Assembly: GCA_913042885.1 (NCBI GenBank)
Contig: CAJWLW010000067.1
Span: forward strand, 1-18,525
Direction: 5' to 3'
DNA length: 18,525 nt
Source of the DNA: an uncultured Lentisphaeria bacterium
Lineage (GTDB): Bacteria > Verrucomicrobiota > Lentisphaeria > JABSQK01 > CAJWLW01
In this document: piece after piece, positions 1-8,655 of the stretch
How the letters are laid out: every line of letters starts with the position of its first letter
Position numbering within the stretch: position 1 is the first letter of the stretch
Translations under genes and position numbers: made by a program
Notes under the pieces: model-generated
Databases searched by the model: none
Seen by the model: only the letters and a program-made list of their open reading frames with translations
Told to the model about the DNA's origin: nothing

Positions 1-2
1 CT

Positions 3-449
3 GTGGATTTCAGCACCGCTTTCAATGAACTTTTGGAACCCTACACGCCGGGACAGCAACACAATCCCAATGGCATTTATCGCTGCCCTTCCGACTATCT
101 TACCGTTACTGCACCCAACACCGTTCGTTCCTATGGCATGAATCGCCAGGTCAGTCGCTGGCATGGCTTTTGTCCGCCTATTGGCCCCTGGTCGTTCTCG
201 GTACAATATTCGAGAATCCCGTCGCCCACGACCATTCCCCTGGCGCAGGAAGACTGGGGAGGTGTTGCGCAGGACCAATCGGGCTGTTGTTATTGGCCCA
301 CCTGCGACGTAGGTTGGTGGGGGGCGAGAACGCACGCCGGCGAGTTGAAAAATTCGCCAATGTGTGACGGCCACGTGCGGACCTACAATTATGAAGAATG
401 GTGCGAGGTCGCTATTGGTCCGCCTGTCGGCACAGACTTTTTTGAATAG
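3..449 (+). CDS. Pseudopilin C-terminal part (H-X9-DG / DUF1559 type), 5' end outside the window
   Basis: The reading frame is open from the left edge to a TAG at 447-449, so the gene begins upstream; the GTG at 3 is simply the first codon visible. The 148 visible residues carry the marks of the type II secretion-like pseudopilins called DUF1559 or H-X9-DG proteins: a CPSD string (residues 28-31), an RSYGMN string (42-47), and a terminal His followed by an Asp-Gly (H111, D122-G123), then HVRTYNY. The His to Asp-Gly spacing is ten residues rather than the usual nine. The family normally starts with a prepilin cleavage signal and one membrane helix, which would lie outside the window. Members are very numerous in Planctomycetes, Lentisphaerae and similar bacteria and their role is mostly unknown. 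It ends 6 bp before the next gene, so co-transcription is possible, but no functional link to sugar metabolism can be shown. Confidence 0.72.
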   Translation: MDFSTAFNELLEPYTPGQQHNPNGIYRCPSDYLTVTAPNTVRSYGMNRQVSRWHGFCPPIGPWSFSVQYSRIPSPTTIPLAQEDWGGVAQDQSGCCYWPTCDVGWWGARTHAGELKNSPMCDGHVRTYNYEEWCEVAIGPPVGTDFFE

Positions 450-455
450 CATAAC

Positions 456-2105
456 GTGAGCGAAAAAATGGCTGTTTATCTTTCGGACATGAGCAAGTGT
501 CTGCCGCAATCGGCGCTTTCCAGGACAACACAATCGAAGCACTGGCGGCTTGTGGAATACGAATCCGCAACGGTTTCGGGGACGATGATGGTGGCTGCCA
601 GCCTGTCGGACACGCCCGACGTCGAGCATCCGCTGGAAGTAACGGGATGGCATGCTGTCTACATCGGCTACGCCACCCAGATGCATGGCGAACACGCGGC
701 GTTCAAGGTCCGGCTGAAGCATGATCCCTGCTTCGTGACCATTGCCGATGACGAGCCGGACGGCCTGGAGGTGATGACCATGCGCGAAGTCTTCTGGCGC
801 TATGCAGACCTGACCGGCGAGTCGATCATAATTGGTCAGCACACAACGCAGGTGGGGCTTCCCGGCACGGGAGGCGGGCGACATTGGGGCGGTGTCGCCT
901 TCGTGAAGCTGGAGCCGCTCTCGGAATCACAGGTGGCGGCAATACAGGCCGACCGGGCCGACTCCGGCAAGCGCAACATCATCGCGTCCAATGACGGCGG
1001 CTTCGTCGGCTGGCGGAATGCGACAACTGAGTCGGACATCCTCGAACAGGTCGAACTCTACCGTGATTCCGATGTCGGCAGGATAGACTGGTCCGTGGTC
1101 TCCGGCGAGATCACGAAGTACCCTTCCAAGCTCGGCGACAATCTGCACGAGAGAAACACCGACGAGGCAGCCAGCGTTTATGCCAAGGCGCTCGTCGACA
1201 ACCTGCGCACGCTGATCGACAAGGATCTGGTCCCGCATAAGGTTGCCATGAAGCATGCGCACGGCATGGGGATGAAATTCTACTATATGTTCCGTATGGC
1301 GCTCGGCCCCAGCAGTGGCAATCTTTTCACCGATCGCCCGGAACTGTGCATGGTCGATCGTGACGGCACACGCCTGCCGAAGATGAGCTTCGCCTTTCCC
1401 GAGGTCCGGCAGTGCGTGCTCGACCTCATGGAAGAGGTCATCGACGATGAGGTCGACGGTATCAATGTCTGCTGGATACGGGGACTGCGGGTCATCGGAT
1501 ACGAGCAACCGGTTGTCGACGCGTTCGAAAAGGCGTATGGCGAAGACATCAGGTCGGTGCCCGAGGACGACCCGAGAATCTACCAGGTCCAGGCTGGTTT
1601 CATGACTGATTTCATGCGCCAGGTCCGGCACGTTGCCGATGCCGCCGGCGAAAAGCGCGGCCGGCCGCTGGCTATATGCGCCATGGTCGGCAGCACCTTG
1701 GCAGGGGCGCTCAGGGATGCTTGTGACATCAAGACCTGGGTCGACGAAAAACTGGTGGACGAAATGATCAGCGCCGCGGTTCTGACGCGATACTTACAGG
1801 CCAATGGTGTCAAGGAAATCATTTATGCGGGCCCGAACGGTAGGGACGAGTACCTGCGTTCCACGATCATCCTTGCCGAAACGGGTGCCGACGGGCTTTT
1901 CATATGGGACGTGAACCATGTGCATGACCTGGCTGCTCACTGGGCCATGATCAGGCGAATGGGGCACACCGAGGAGATAATCGACGCCCGTGACGAGAAA
2001 CTGAACGTGAAGCGTATCCCGCTGAAGACGCTGGACAGGATCGATGTGTGCCACACCCAGCCGTGGGGCGGGCACGACGCGCTGGTTATATACACTGGCG
2101 GATAA
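456..2105 (+). CDS. GHL10-like TIM-barrel glycosidase-related protein
   Basis: This 549-residue protein resembles family-10 glycosyl-hydrolase-like (GHL10 type) proteins common in Planctomycetes-like genomes. Residues 1-150 look like a beta-sandwich/jelly-roll domain that ends in VAFVKLEPLS. From about residue 171 (KRNIIASNDGGFVGW) a TIM-barrel domain starts and continues through GMGMKFYYMFRM, a stretch rich in acidic residues ending DGINVCWIRGLR, and a late TGADGLFIWDVN strand. I cannot name the catalytic acids with confidence, so activity and substrate are unknown. No signal peptide is visible, which suggests a cytoplasmic location. The start is uncertain: GTG at 456 is the longest reading, ATG at 468 is the alternative, and neither has a clear ribosome binding site. 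It is the first of six plus-strand genes separated by gaps of 6-91 bp; the next gene begins 18 bp after its stop. Confidence 0.7.
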   Translation: MSEKMAVYLSDMSKCLPQSALSRTTQSKHWRLVEYESATVSGTMMVAASLSDTPDVEHPLEVTGWHAVYIGYATQMHGEHAAFKVRLKHDPCFVTIADDEPDGLEVMTMREVFWRYADLTGESIIIGQHTTQVGLPGTGGGRHWGGVAFVKLEPLSESQVAAIQADRADSGKRNIIASNDGGFVGWRNATTESDILEQVELYRDSDVGRIDWSVVSGEITKYPSKLGDNLHERNTDEAASVYAKALVDNLRTLIDKDLVPHKVAMKHAHGMGMKFYYMFRMALGPSSGNLFTDRPELCMVDRDGTRLPKMSFAFPEVRQCVLDLMEEVIDDEVDGINVCWIRGLRVIGYEQPVVDAFEKAYGEDIRSVPEDDPRIYQVQAGFMTDFMRQVRHVADAAGEKRGRPLAICAMVGSTLAGALRDACDIKTWVDEKLVDEMISAAVLTRYLQANGVKEIIYAGPNGRDEYLRSTIILAETGADGLFIWDVNHVHDLAAHWAMIRRMGHTEEIIDARDEKLNVKRIPLKTLDRIDVCHTQPWGGHDALVIYTGG

Positions 2106-2123
2106 GGGGCCGCGAGAGAGGCG

Positions 2124-3683
2124 ATGACGAAACCAAAGATCGCAGGGCTGCGCGGGAAAACGTATCCCGACACAGTCGAAGAGCAGCTGAAGGTGCTGGA
2201 AACGGAGGCGGATCTTCAGTGCTTCAAGGAATCGCGGGAGCGCCTCGCCGCCGACCCGTATCGACCCCTGTATCACTTCTCGCCGCCAGAGAATCTGATG
2301 AACGACCCGAACGGCTTGTGCCAATGGCAGGGGCGCTATCATCTGTTCTACCAGTTCATACCCGAAGGTTGCGAGGATGCCCTGTGGGGGCACACGGTAA
2401 GCGACGACCTTGTCCATTGGCGCGACCTGCCGCCCGCCCTGTATCCCGACAAGGAAAAGCAATGCTGGAGCGGCCAGACGCTGGTTGAGGCGGACCGCGT
2501 CATCGCCATCTATCACGGCTTGGAAGCGGGCAACGGTATCGCCACGGCCGGCGACCCGCTGCTGTTGAACTGGAAGAAGCATCCCGGCAACCCGGTGATC
2601 CCAATTGTCCCGGTCGATGACAACGGCGCTCCCTACCGCGTCTTTGACCCGTGCATCTGGCGGGAAGACGACGGCTACTACGCGCTCTCGGGCAGCTATA
2701 CGCACGGGACGCTCAAGGTGGATTGCCGGGGCGCGGAGTATTTGTTCCATTCGAAAGACCTGGCAGAATGGGAAAGCCTGGGCACGCTCGTTGAATGTGG
2801 GTTCCATACCGAGCCGGGCGAGGACGGGGCCGTTCCCAATTTTCTGCCGATCGGCAACGGCAAGCACATGCTTCTGTTTTTCAGTCACAAGCGGGCCGGG
2901 CAGTATTATATCGGTGACTACGACCAGGCGAGGCATCGCTTCATCCCCGACTCCCACGGGCGTATGAACTACGGCCCGTGGTGCATCGGCAGCCTGCACG
3001 CACCAACGGCCGCGATCGACGACCAGGGTCGGTTCCTGGCGTTTTTCAACGTCTGGGAAGGTAAGCCGCCGGAGGGCTGGAATAATGTCATGACCTTGCC
3101 GCGGTGCCTGTCCCTGGAGGCGGACAACTCCCTGCGCATCGAGCCGGCGGCCGAGATCGAATCCCTGCGTTTCGACCACTGCTGCACCGGGCCGATGACG
3201 ATTCCCGGCAACGGTGAAATCGTCTTGGAGAAGGTGCGCGGGAAGGCGATCGAGCTCGAGGCGGTCATCGACCCCGGCATGGCGCGGGAAGTGGGGCTTT
3301 GCGTTCTCCGCTCGCCGGACGGCGCTGAACGGACCCGTATCTCACTGTTCCAGAAAGAGGGCCAGCGGCCGGGGACCAGTGCGCTCCAGATCGACGTGTC
3401 GGAGGCATCTCTGCGAAGCGACGTTTTCGCACGCACACCGGAGACCGGGCCGTTCATTCTCGAGGCCGGAGAGGTGCTTCGCCTGCGGGTCTTCGTCGAC
3501 CGCAGCATCGTCGAGGTTTTCGCCAACGGCCGCCAATGCCTGACTCTCCGGGCCTATCCGGAGCGGCAGGACAGCAACGGCGTCTCGGTCTTCACGCGGG
3601 GCGGCGCGGCGAAACTCGTGTCGCTTGACAGTTGGCAGATGCACAGCGTCTGGCCGGAGTTGAGAAATTGCGAAGGTGCCTAG
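2124..3683 (+). CDS. GH32-like five-bladed beta-propeller glycosidase with non-canonical acid/base motif
   Basis: The 519-residue product matches glycoside hydrolase family 32 (invertase/levanase/inulinase type). MNDPNG at 59-64 gives the nucleophile Asp61. WSGQ is at 115-118. FDPCIW (174-179) corresponds to the RDP box with the transition-state Asp175 kept but Arg replaced by Phe. LPRCLSL follows near 325. The C-terminal beta-sandwich has the very typical FVDRSIVEVFANG string. The acid/base ECP motif is replaced by AVP at 236-238 within GEDGAVPNF, so the usual Glu is missing; E233 or D234 are the nearest acids. It may be an active subfamily with a shifted acid, a different specificity, or an inactive lectin-like relative. 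No signal peptide is seen. ATG 2124 follows a GAGAGAGG stretch; the gene lies 18 bp after its upstream neighbour and 24 bp before the fucosidase. Confidence 0.85.
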   Translation: MTKPKIAGLRGKTYPDTVEEQLKVLETEADLQCFKESRERLAADPYRPLYHFSPPENLMNDPNGLCQWQGRYHLFYQFIPEGCEDALWGHTVSDDLVHWRDLPPALYPDKEKQCWSGQTLVEADRVIAIYHGLEAGNGIATAGDPLLLNWKKHPGNPVIPIVPVDDNGAPYRVFDPCIWREDDGYYALSGSYTHGTLKVDCRGAEYLFHSKDLAEWESLGTLVECGFHTEPGEDGAVPNFLPIGNGKHMLLFFSHKRAGQYYIGDYDQARHRFIPDSHGRMNYGPWCIGSLHAPTAAIDDQGRFLAFFNVWEGKPPEGWNNVMTLPRCLSLEADNSLRIEPAAEIESLRFDHCCTGPMTIPGNGEIVLEKVRGKAIELEAVIDPGMAREVGLCVLRSPDGAERTRISLFQKEGQRPGTSALQIDVSEASLRSDVFARTPETGPFILEAGEVLRLRVFVDRSIVEVFANGRQCLTLRAYPERQDSNGVSVFTRGGAAKLVSLDSWQMHSVWPELRNCEGA

Positions 3684-3707
3684 CCCACAATCAGGGAAGG
3701 TGTAAAC

Positions 3708-4976
3708 ATGACGACTGACAACGGCTGGTTCGTTGATGCTCGTTATGGACTGTTCATCCATTACGGTCTGTACAGCCTGCTTGGGCGCGGCGAGTGGGTG
3801 ATGAATCGTGAGCGCCTGCCGCAGGCCCGGATGCGTCACCTGATGACAGAGTTCACCGCGGCCGAATTCGACGCCGACCGAATCTGCGATCTCGCCGTCG
3901 CCGGCGGCATGCGATACGTCACCCTGACCAGCATGCACCTCGACGGTTTCCGCCTGTATGACACTGAGCTGTCCGACTTCAACAGTGTCAACGTCTGCGG
4001 CCGTGATCTCGTCGAGGAATTCGTCGACGCCGCACGGGCACGTGACCTGCGAATCTCTCTCTATCACGCCCTGAACAACTGGAGCGATCAACCCGATGCG
4101 GTCGCCGCGCTCGAGAGCGATGCAGCCCGTGAGGAATTCATTGCGAGCACTTTCGACAGAGTTCGTGAATTGGTCACCCGGTTCAATCCGATCGATGTCC
4201 TGTGGTATGACGGCTGGTGGCCATTCAATGCCGAAGAGTGGAAGGGTGAGGCGATGAACGCAATGGTGCGCGAGCTCCAGCCCCACGTCCTGTTTAATGG
4301 CCGCAATGGCCTGGCCGGCGACTTTGCCACTCCCGAGGGGCATATGATGGCGCCGCGACCGTGGCGACCGTGGGAAGCCTGCATAACGCACAATGACCAC
4401 TGGGGATATCATCAGGGCGATCACAACTGGAAGTCACCAGATACGTTGATCGACCTGTTGGCGACGGCGGCGCAAGGCAGGGGCAACTTGTTGCTCAATG
4501 TCGGGCCGCATGGTGACGGATCCATCCCCGAGCCATCCGCCTCCGCCATCGAGGAGGTCGGCCGTTGGTTGCGTGATCACGGCGAATGTATCTATGACAG
4601 CGATCCGTTCACATTCGAGCTGATGGAACGCGGCGATCACAATGGCGATTGGAACCACAACGGCCTGTTTACCCTCAGAGGCCAATCGCTTTACCAGCTG
4701 GTGCGGTACTGGCCGGGCAACGAGCTGGTGGTCGCGGGCTTGGATACCGAGGTCGAACGCGTTACCCTGCTGGGCACGGGCAGCCAATACGCTTTCACGC
4801 AAACCAACGGAACGGTTACTGTTACCGGTCTGCCCGGCACACCGCCGGACACCATCTGTCCGGTTTTACGTTTCGACTGCGCTGATATTCCCCGGATGTA
4901 CCTGACCGGCGGCATGCGGGTGCCCAACGTATCACATCCACCCTACGATCCATGCCAATCGGACATCATGCGTTGA
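3708..4976 (+). CDS. Alpha-L-fucosidase, GH29
   Basis: The 422-residue protein has the GH29 hallmarks in order: YGLFIHYGLYS (13-23), GMRYVTLTSMHLDGFRLYD (67-85), where the usual HHDGF is HLDGF, FNSVN (91-95), and VLWYDGWW (164-171), with Asp168 as the expected nucleophile by alignment with known fucosidases. Next come WEACITHNDHWGY (222-234) and the family signature GNLLLNVGPHGDGSIP (259-274). Glu223 is a possible acid/base residue, but this is inference because the acid is variable in the family. After about residue 300 there is a short C-terminal beta-sandwich. The enzyme would release L-fucose by a retaining mechanism. No signal peptide is visible; the catalytic domain starts almost at the N-terminus, so a cytoplasmic role on imported fucosides is likely. 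ATG 3708 is preceded by GGAAGG (3695-3700) at good spacing. The exact linkage specificity cannot be read from sequence. Confidence 0.92.
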   Translation: MTTDNGWFVDARYGLFIHYGLYSLLGRGEWVMNRERLPQARMRHLMTEFTAAEFDADRICDLAVAGGMRYVTLTSMHLDGFRLYDTELSDFNSVNVCGRDLVEEFVDAARARDLRISLYHALNNWSDQPDAVAALESDAAREEFIASTFDRVRELVTRFNPIDVLWYDGWWPFNAEEWKGEAMNAMVRELQPHVLFNGRNGLAGDFATPEGHMMAPRPWRPWEACITHNDHWGYHQGDHNWKSPDTLIDLLATAAQGRGNLLLNVGPHGDGSIPEPSASAIEEVGRWLRDHGECIYDSDPFTFELMERGDHNGDWNHNGLFTLRGQSLYQLVRYWPGNELVVAGLDTEVERVTLLGTGSQYAFTQTNGTVTVTGLPGTPPDTICPVLRFDCADIPRMYLTGGMRVPNVSHPPYDPCQSDIMR

Positions 4977-5067
4977 GTTGTGGGCAACATAGAGCGCTAT
5001 TCGGGACACATGGGCCAAAGGGAGTTCCGGCTTTGCGGAAAATCGTGCAACGATTAAGGAATGAAAA
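4977..5067 (+). promoter_or_regulatory. Leader with two adjacent inverted repeats before the GH38 gene
   Basis: This is the longest gap inside the operon (91 bp). It holds TTCCG (5025-5029) paired with CGGAA (5036-5040) across a 6-base loop. Directly after it is AATCGT (5041-5046) paired with ACGATT (5050-5055) around GCA. The second repeat abuts the Shine-Dalgarno AAGGA (5056-5060), which sits 7 bases before ATG 5068. It could be an operator, or RNA hairpins that stabilise or gate the downstream message. Neither hairpin is followed by a T-run, so a rho-independent terminator is unlikely. Confidence 0.4.
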
Positions 5068-7812
5068 ATGATTGACAAGATATTTCTTGTTCATCATGCG
5101 CATACCGACACTGGTTTTACCGATTTCGTCGATACGGTGCGGACACAACATTCGGAAAAACTCGACCGGATCATCGAGTTGTGTACCCAGAATCGAAACC
5201 GCCCGGAAGGTGAGCAGTTCAAATGGACCATCGAGTCCGCCTGGGTGGTGCATGAGTATATGCGAACACGTTCCGAGGAACAGAACGCCAAGCTGATCGC
5301 GTTGCTGCAGGAAGGCTTGATCGAGCTGACCGGTTTCTTCACGCAGATACTCACGGAGTTGCCGACGTTTCAGGAGCTGGCTCACTCGGTCGAGTTTGCG
5401 GCACGCTTGGGGCAACGGCACGATTTTGATGTAAGTAGCGGGATGCTGTGTGACCTTGGCGGTGCCACATGGATGCTGCCCGAGGTGCTTTCCCAGTCCG
5501 GGATACGATACTATACGGCGGGCTGTGGCGGCTGGCGCGTCTTGCTGCCGTGGGTCAACCTGCCGCCGCTGTTCCGCTGGCAAAGTCCATCGGGAAACAG
5601 CGTACTTTTCTGGCAATACGGCTCCGGAATGGGGGACCAGCCGGAGGGCGTGGGAGCGCTGTATCCGCAGTATGCATTCGGGTACTACAATGTGCTGTGG
5701 CCGCTCCGCGGATGGTACGATCCTGTCGCCCGCAAGTATTTGTACGATGTGGAGCTGGACAAACAACTGGGCACCATCCGGTCCAAAGCGGAGGCAGTGC
5801 AAAGCGCCAGGGACGGCATGGACGCACTTCAGGATTATCTCGCCGCCCGCGACTATCCGTATGATGCGGTGATGTTTCAGGCGGCGGCGGACAACTTTGG
5901 ACCGGATCCGTTATTGTGCGAGACCGTCGACGAGTGGAATAAGACCATCGAGTCACCACGAGTGATCATTGCAACGCAATCGGAGTTCTTCCGGTATATG
6001 GAGGGCCGGTACGCTGCAGACATCCCCGTACTCAACGGTGAATTCTCCTGTCCATGGTCGGATCACGCGGGGACCGCGGCGCGGGAAACAGCATTGTACC
6101 GTGAAGGCGGACGGCGCTGGCGAAAAGCCGGTATTGTCGCCGGGCTGGGGCGCATCGCCGCCACCGGTAAAGGCAGCATTCCGGCGGACAACGCTGACGA
6201 GATATGCTGGAACCTGCTGCATTATTCCGACCACACCTTCGGTCTCAATGGACAGTATCTTCAAGAAACGGTAGATGCTGCCGGCCCGGTGACGGATCCG
6301 GCTTTTGACAGGCTCAAAACGTCGTGGCGCGATAAGGCGCAATACGCTGAAAGCAGCGCGTCACTGGCGCAACAGGATCTCGACAAGGCGCTTGCCCGGC
6401 TCGGCGATGAATTGCCCGGATTGAGCGCGCCGAATGTCGTTGTCGTCAATGCCGATCTGTCGACGCGAAGCGATTTGGTGCGCGTGAACCTGCCTGCAGG
6501 CAGTTCGCACCTGCGCCCGTACGACGTCGTGAAACAAGAGTTCGCGCCCGCAGACGTGCTCGTCGAAAATGACAGTGCCACAAGCTTGACGTTTCTTGCC
6601 GCGGATGTGCCCGGCGGCGGCTATAAGGTTTATCCACTGAAGAAAACGGCCGCGCCGACCACAGACGTGAACACATCGTCGGACACATGGGCGATTGAAA
6701 ATCGGTTCTACCGTATCGCCGTGGACGAGAAAACCGGCTGCATCGGCAGCATTTACGATAAAGAACTGGACGCTGAGCTGGTGGATGCCGCCGCCCGCTG
6801 GCCGTTTAACGAATACATCCATGAAGAGTTGCATGATCTGTCCACCGACGCAACGGCAGCCGGCATGGTGGTCCCGAAGCAGCGAACCTACCGGGTGCCG
6901 GAGAAGCGCGGCGTTACTGCAGAGCGGCATGTCGCAGAGTTGAGTCAGTGCCTGTCGATAAACCGGGCAGTGGTCGACGGACCGTCACCGGTGGCGTTGA
7001 CCCAGACGGTTCGGTTGTGGAATCACACGAAGCGCATCGACATCGTCAACAGGATTGTCAAAGAACCAACCCTGAAGAAGGAGGCCGTCTATTTCGCCTT
7101 TCCCTTTGCCGTGGAACCTTTCTCGGTACAGTGTGAGATTGCCGGTACCATTCTCGAGCTCGGCAAAGATCAACTCCCCGGCTCGCACACGGACTACCAG
7201 GCGATTCAAAATACCGTCGCGCTGAGTGGAGGCGATACCTCGGTTTTGTGGTGTACGCATGACGCGCCGCTGGTCAGTTTCGGTGATGCCCGGACCTTCA
7301 TGTGGGCAGGGCTGGACTATCATCCCGATCAACCGCATTTATACAGTTATATCATGAACAACTGCTGGCCCACCAACTGTCGGTTCTGGCAGGAGGGTGA
7401 AACTGTATTTCGCTATTCTCTCACCAGCCGGCGGAAGGCCCCGACAAGGAAAGAGATAGTCAGCTTTGGACGCCTGTGTGCCGAGCCGCTCGAAGCGTGT
7501 CTGCGTTCCCCGGGAGGAGACCTTGCGGATACGCCCCCGACATCGCTTTTCAAGATCAACGGCGATGGCCTTTTGCTTGAAGCCATTGAGCACCTCGCTG
7601 ATGACCGGCGCATCAGGGCGCTCCTGATTGAAACGAATGGTGTCGGCAGCAGGCAGGAAGTAGTGTTTAACGCCGACATCGTAGCAGGTGCATGGCGCAC
7701 CGACCTGCTCGGCAATGTTCGTGACGCATGCACAATTCATGAGAATTCACGCGTCGAGTTTGCGACAGAGCCATACGAGTTGGTTGTTGTCGAGTTTGAA
7801 CTCGACAAGTAG
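5068..7812 (+). CDS. Alpha-mannosidase-like protein, GH38 (DUF5054-like N-terminal domain)
   Basis: At 914 residues this is the largest gene in the window. The N-terminal domain has the GH38 zinc motif His-x-Asp in HHAHTDTGFTD (H12, D14). GMLCDLGGATWMLPEVL (125-140) supplies Asp129 at the position of the catalytic nucleophile, followed by GIRYYTAG. NLLHYSDHTFG (382-391) offers His389 as the further zinc ligand seen in the family. Residues from about 410 onward form the long beta-rich middle and C-terminal domains normal for GH38. The enzyme is expected to remove alpha-linked mannose, or a related sugar, with a retaining mechanism and a bound divalent metal. The HTDxGFTD form is closer to the DUF5054-type GH38 relatives than to lysosomal mannosidases, so the substrate is open. 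No signal peptide is visible. AAGGA at 5056-5060 supports ATG 5068. The next gene starts 12 bp after its stop. Confidence 0.85.
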   Translation: MIDKIFLVHHAHTDTGFTDFVDTVRTQHSEKLDRIIELCTQNRNRPEGEQFKWTIESAWVVHEYMRTRSEEQNAKLIALLQEGLIELTGFFTQILTELPTFQELAHSVEFAARLGQRHDFDVSSGMLCDLGGATWMLPEVLSQSGIRYYTAGCGGWRVLLPWVNLPPLFRWQSPSGNSVLFWQYGSGMGDQPEGVGALYPQYAFGYYNVLWPLRGWYDPVARKYLYDVELDKQLGTIRSKAEAVQSARDGMDALQDYLAARDYPYDAVMFQAAADNFGPDPLLCETVDEWNKTIESPRVIIATQSEFFRYMEGRYAADIPVLNGEFSCPWSDHAGTAARETALYREGGRRWRKAGIVAGLGRIAATGKGSIPADNADEICWNLLHYSDHTFGLNGQYLQETVDAAGPVTDPAFDRLKTSWRDKAQYAESSASLAQQDLDKALARLGDELPGLSAPNVVVVNADLSTRSDLVRVNLPAGSSHLRPYDVVKQEFAPADVLVENDSATSLTFLAADVPGGGYKVYPLKKTAAPTTDVNTSSDTWAIENRFYRIAVDEKTGCIGSIYDKELDAELVDAAARWPFNEYIHEELHDLSTDATAAGMVVPKQRTYRVPEKRGVTAERHVAELSQCLSINRAVVDGPSPVALTQTVRLWNHTKRIDIVNRIVKEPTLKKEAVYFAFPFAVEPFSVQCEIAGTILELGKDQLPGSHTDYQAIQNTVALSGGDTSVLWCTHDAPLVSFGDARTFMWAGLDYHPDQPHLYSYIMNNCWPTNCRFWQEGETVFRYSLTSRRKAPTRKEIVSFGRLCAEPLEACLRSPGGDLADTPPTSLFKINGDGLLLEAIEHLADDRRIRALLIETNGVGSRQEVVFNADIVAGAWRTDLLGNVRDACTIHENSRVEFATEPYELVVVEFELDK

Positions 7813-7824
7813 TTTTGGATTAAC

Positions 7825-8598
7825 ATGCACATTTCGTGGCAACCTGCCGAAGACAAGGGATACGTGATCGTTCAGGGCGATCGATTACAGGGGGCAACCG
7901 TCAAGGTGTGGTATGTCGAGCTCTATATGGGCCCCGAGTCACATTCCCGCTGGCCCGGCGCCACGATCCAACACACGACCCGCCTTGTGGATGCGGACGC
8001 AAACGGGCAATGGCTGAAATTGCGCTGTGCACTGGATGACGGCGTCCTGATCGACCATGAGATAACCGTGGATGCCGATGTCATTGATTTTCGATCAACA
8101 GCGGCGAACCCCTCTCGCCGTGATTCGGATGTTGCCTGGGGCGCACCTTGTGTGATTGTCGATGACTTCACCGGGGGGGACGCGGAATCTTACCTGTCGA
8201 AATGCTTCATCTTTCTGAACGGGCAGTTGACCAGATTGCCGGTGGAACCCTGGGCTCGCCACGCCGTTGAAACACCGGGTCAGGTCTGGTGTCCGCGGCA
8301 CGTGAACCGCGCCGACGTGGAGCCCCATCCATTGAGTGAACTGGTTCCCGATAACGGTTTGATCGGCTGCTTCTCGGCAGATGAAGAGAGCGTCATGGCG
8401 ATTGCCTGGGAGCCATACCAGAATCTGTTCCAGGGAATCATAACCTGCCTGCACGCCGATTTTGGAATTAATGGGCTGCCGGCAGGTGAATCCAAGCGGT
8501 TGCGCGGCCGGATCTATTTCACCGAGGCGAATATTCCCGGTCTGCTCGACCGATACCGTCGGGATTTCCCGGAACATGATCCAGGCCGTCAACTGTGA
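7825..8598 (+). CDS. Uncharacterised 257-residue protein, probably beta-rich
   Basis: I do not recognise this protein with confidence. It is soluble, without signal peptide or membrane segment, and rich in alternating hydrophobic/polar stretches and aromatic residues, as expected for a beta-sandwich such as a mutarotase-like or carbohydrate-binding fold. Noticeable strings are GAPCVIVDDF (about residues 111-120), VMAIAWEPYQNLFQGIITCLHADFG split around residues 191-215, and a closing RGRIYFTEANIPGLLDRY. No catalytic motif of a known family is evident. It lies 12 bp after the GH38 gene and 57 bp before a beta-propeller protein, so it is very probably co-expressed with them and may act on the same sugar, for example as an anomer-handling or accessory domain protein. 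ATG 7825 is the only good start, although its ribosome binding site is weak. The coding call itself is strong because of operon position and composition. Confidence 0.75.
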   Translation: MHISWQPAEDKGYVIVQGDRLQGATVKVWYVELYMGPESHSRWPGATIQHTTRLVDADANGQWLKLRCALDDGVLIDHEITVDADVIDFRSTAANPSRRDSDVAWGAPCVIVDDFTGGDAESYLSKCFIFLNGQLTRLPVEPWARHAVETPGQVWCPRHVNRADVEPHPLSELVPDNGLIGCFSADEESVMAIAWEPYQNLFQGIITCLHADFGINGLPAGESKRLRGRIYFTEANIPGLLDRYRRDFPEHDPGRQL

Positions 8599-8642
8599 AC
8601 TTTGACATATGAAAACTAACCGTTGTTGCGGCTCCGGCCGTC

Positions 8643-8647
8643 AGGAG
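8643..8647 (+). promoter_or_regulatory. Ribosome binding site AGGAG fixing the start of the beta-propeller gene
   Basis: AGGAG lies 8 bases before ATG 8656. This selects that ATG over the upstream in-frame TTG at 8623, which has no such site. Confidence 0.7.
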
Positions 8648-8655
8648 AAGACGAA

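Noticed and set aside
1794..3179. 461-residue open frame on the minus strand
   Set aside because: It lies antisense to the GH32-like gene and the end of the GHL10-like gene, both well supported by motifs; its translation shows no family features. GC-rich DNA produces such shadows.
3342..4424. 360-residue minus-strand open frame
   Set aside because: Antisense to the GH32-like and GH29 genes, with no recognisable domain.
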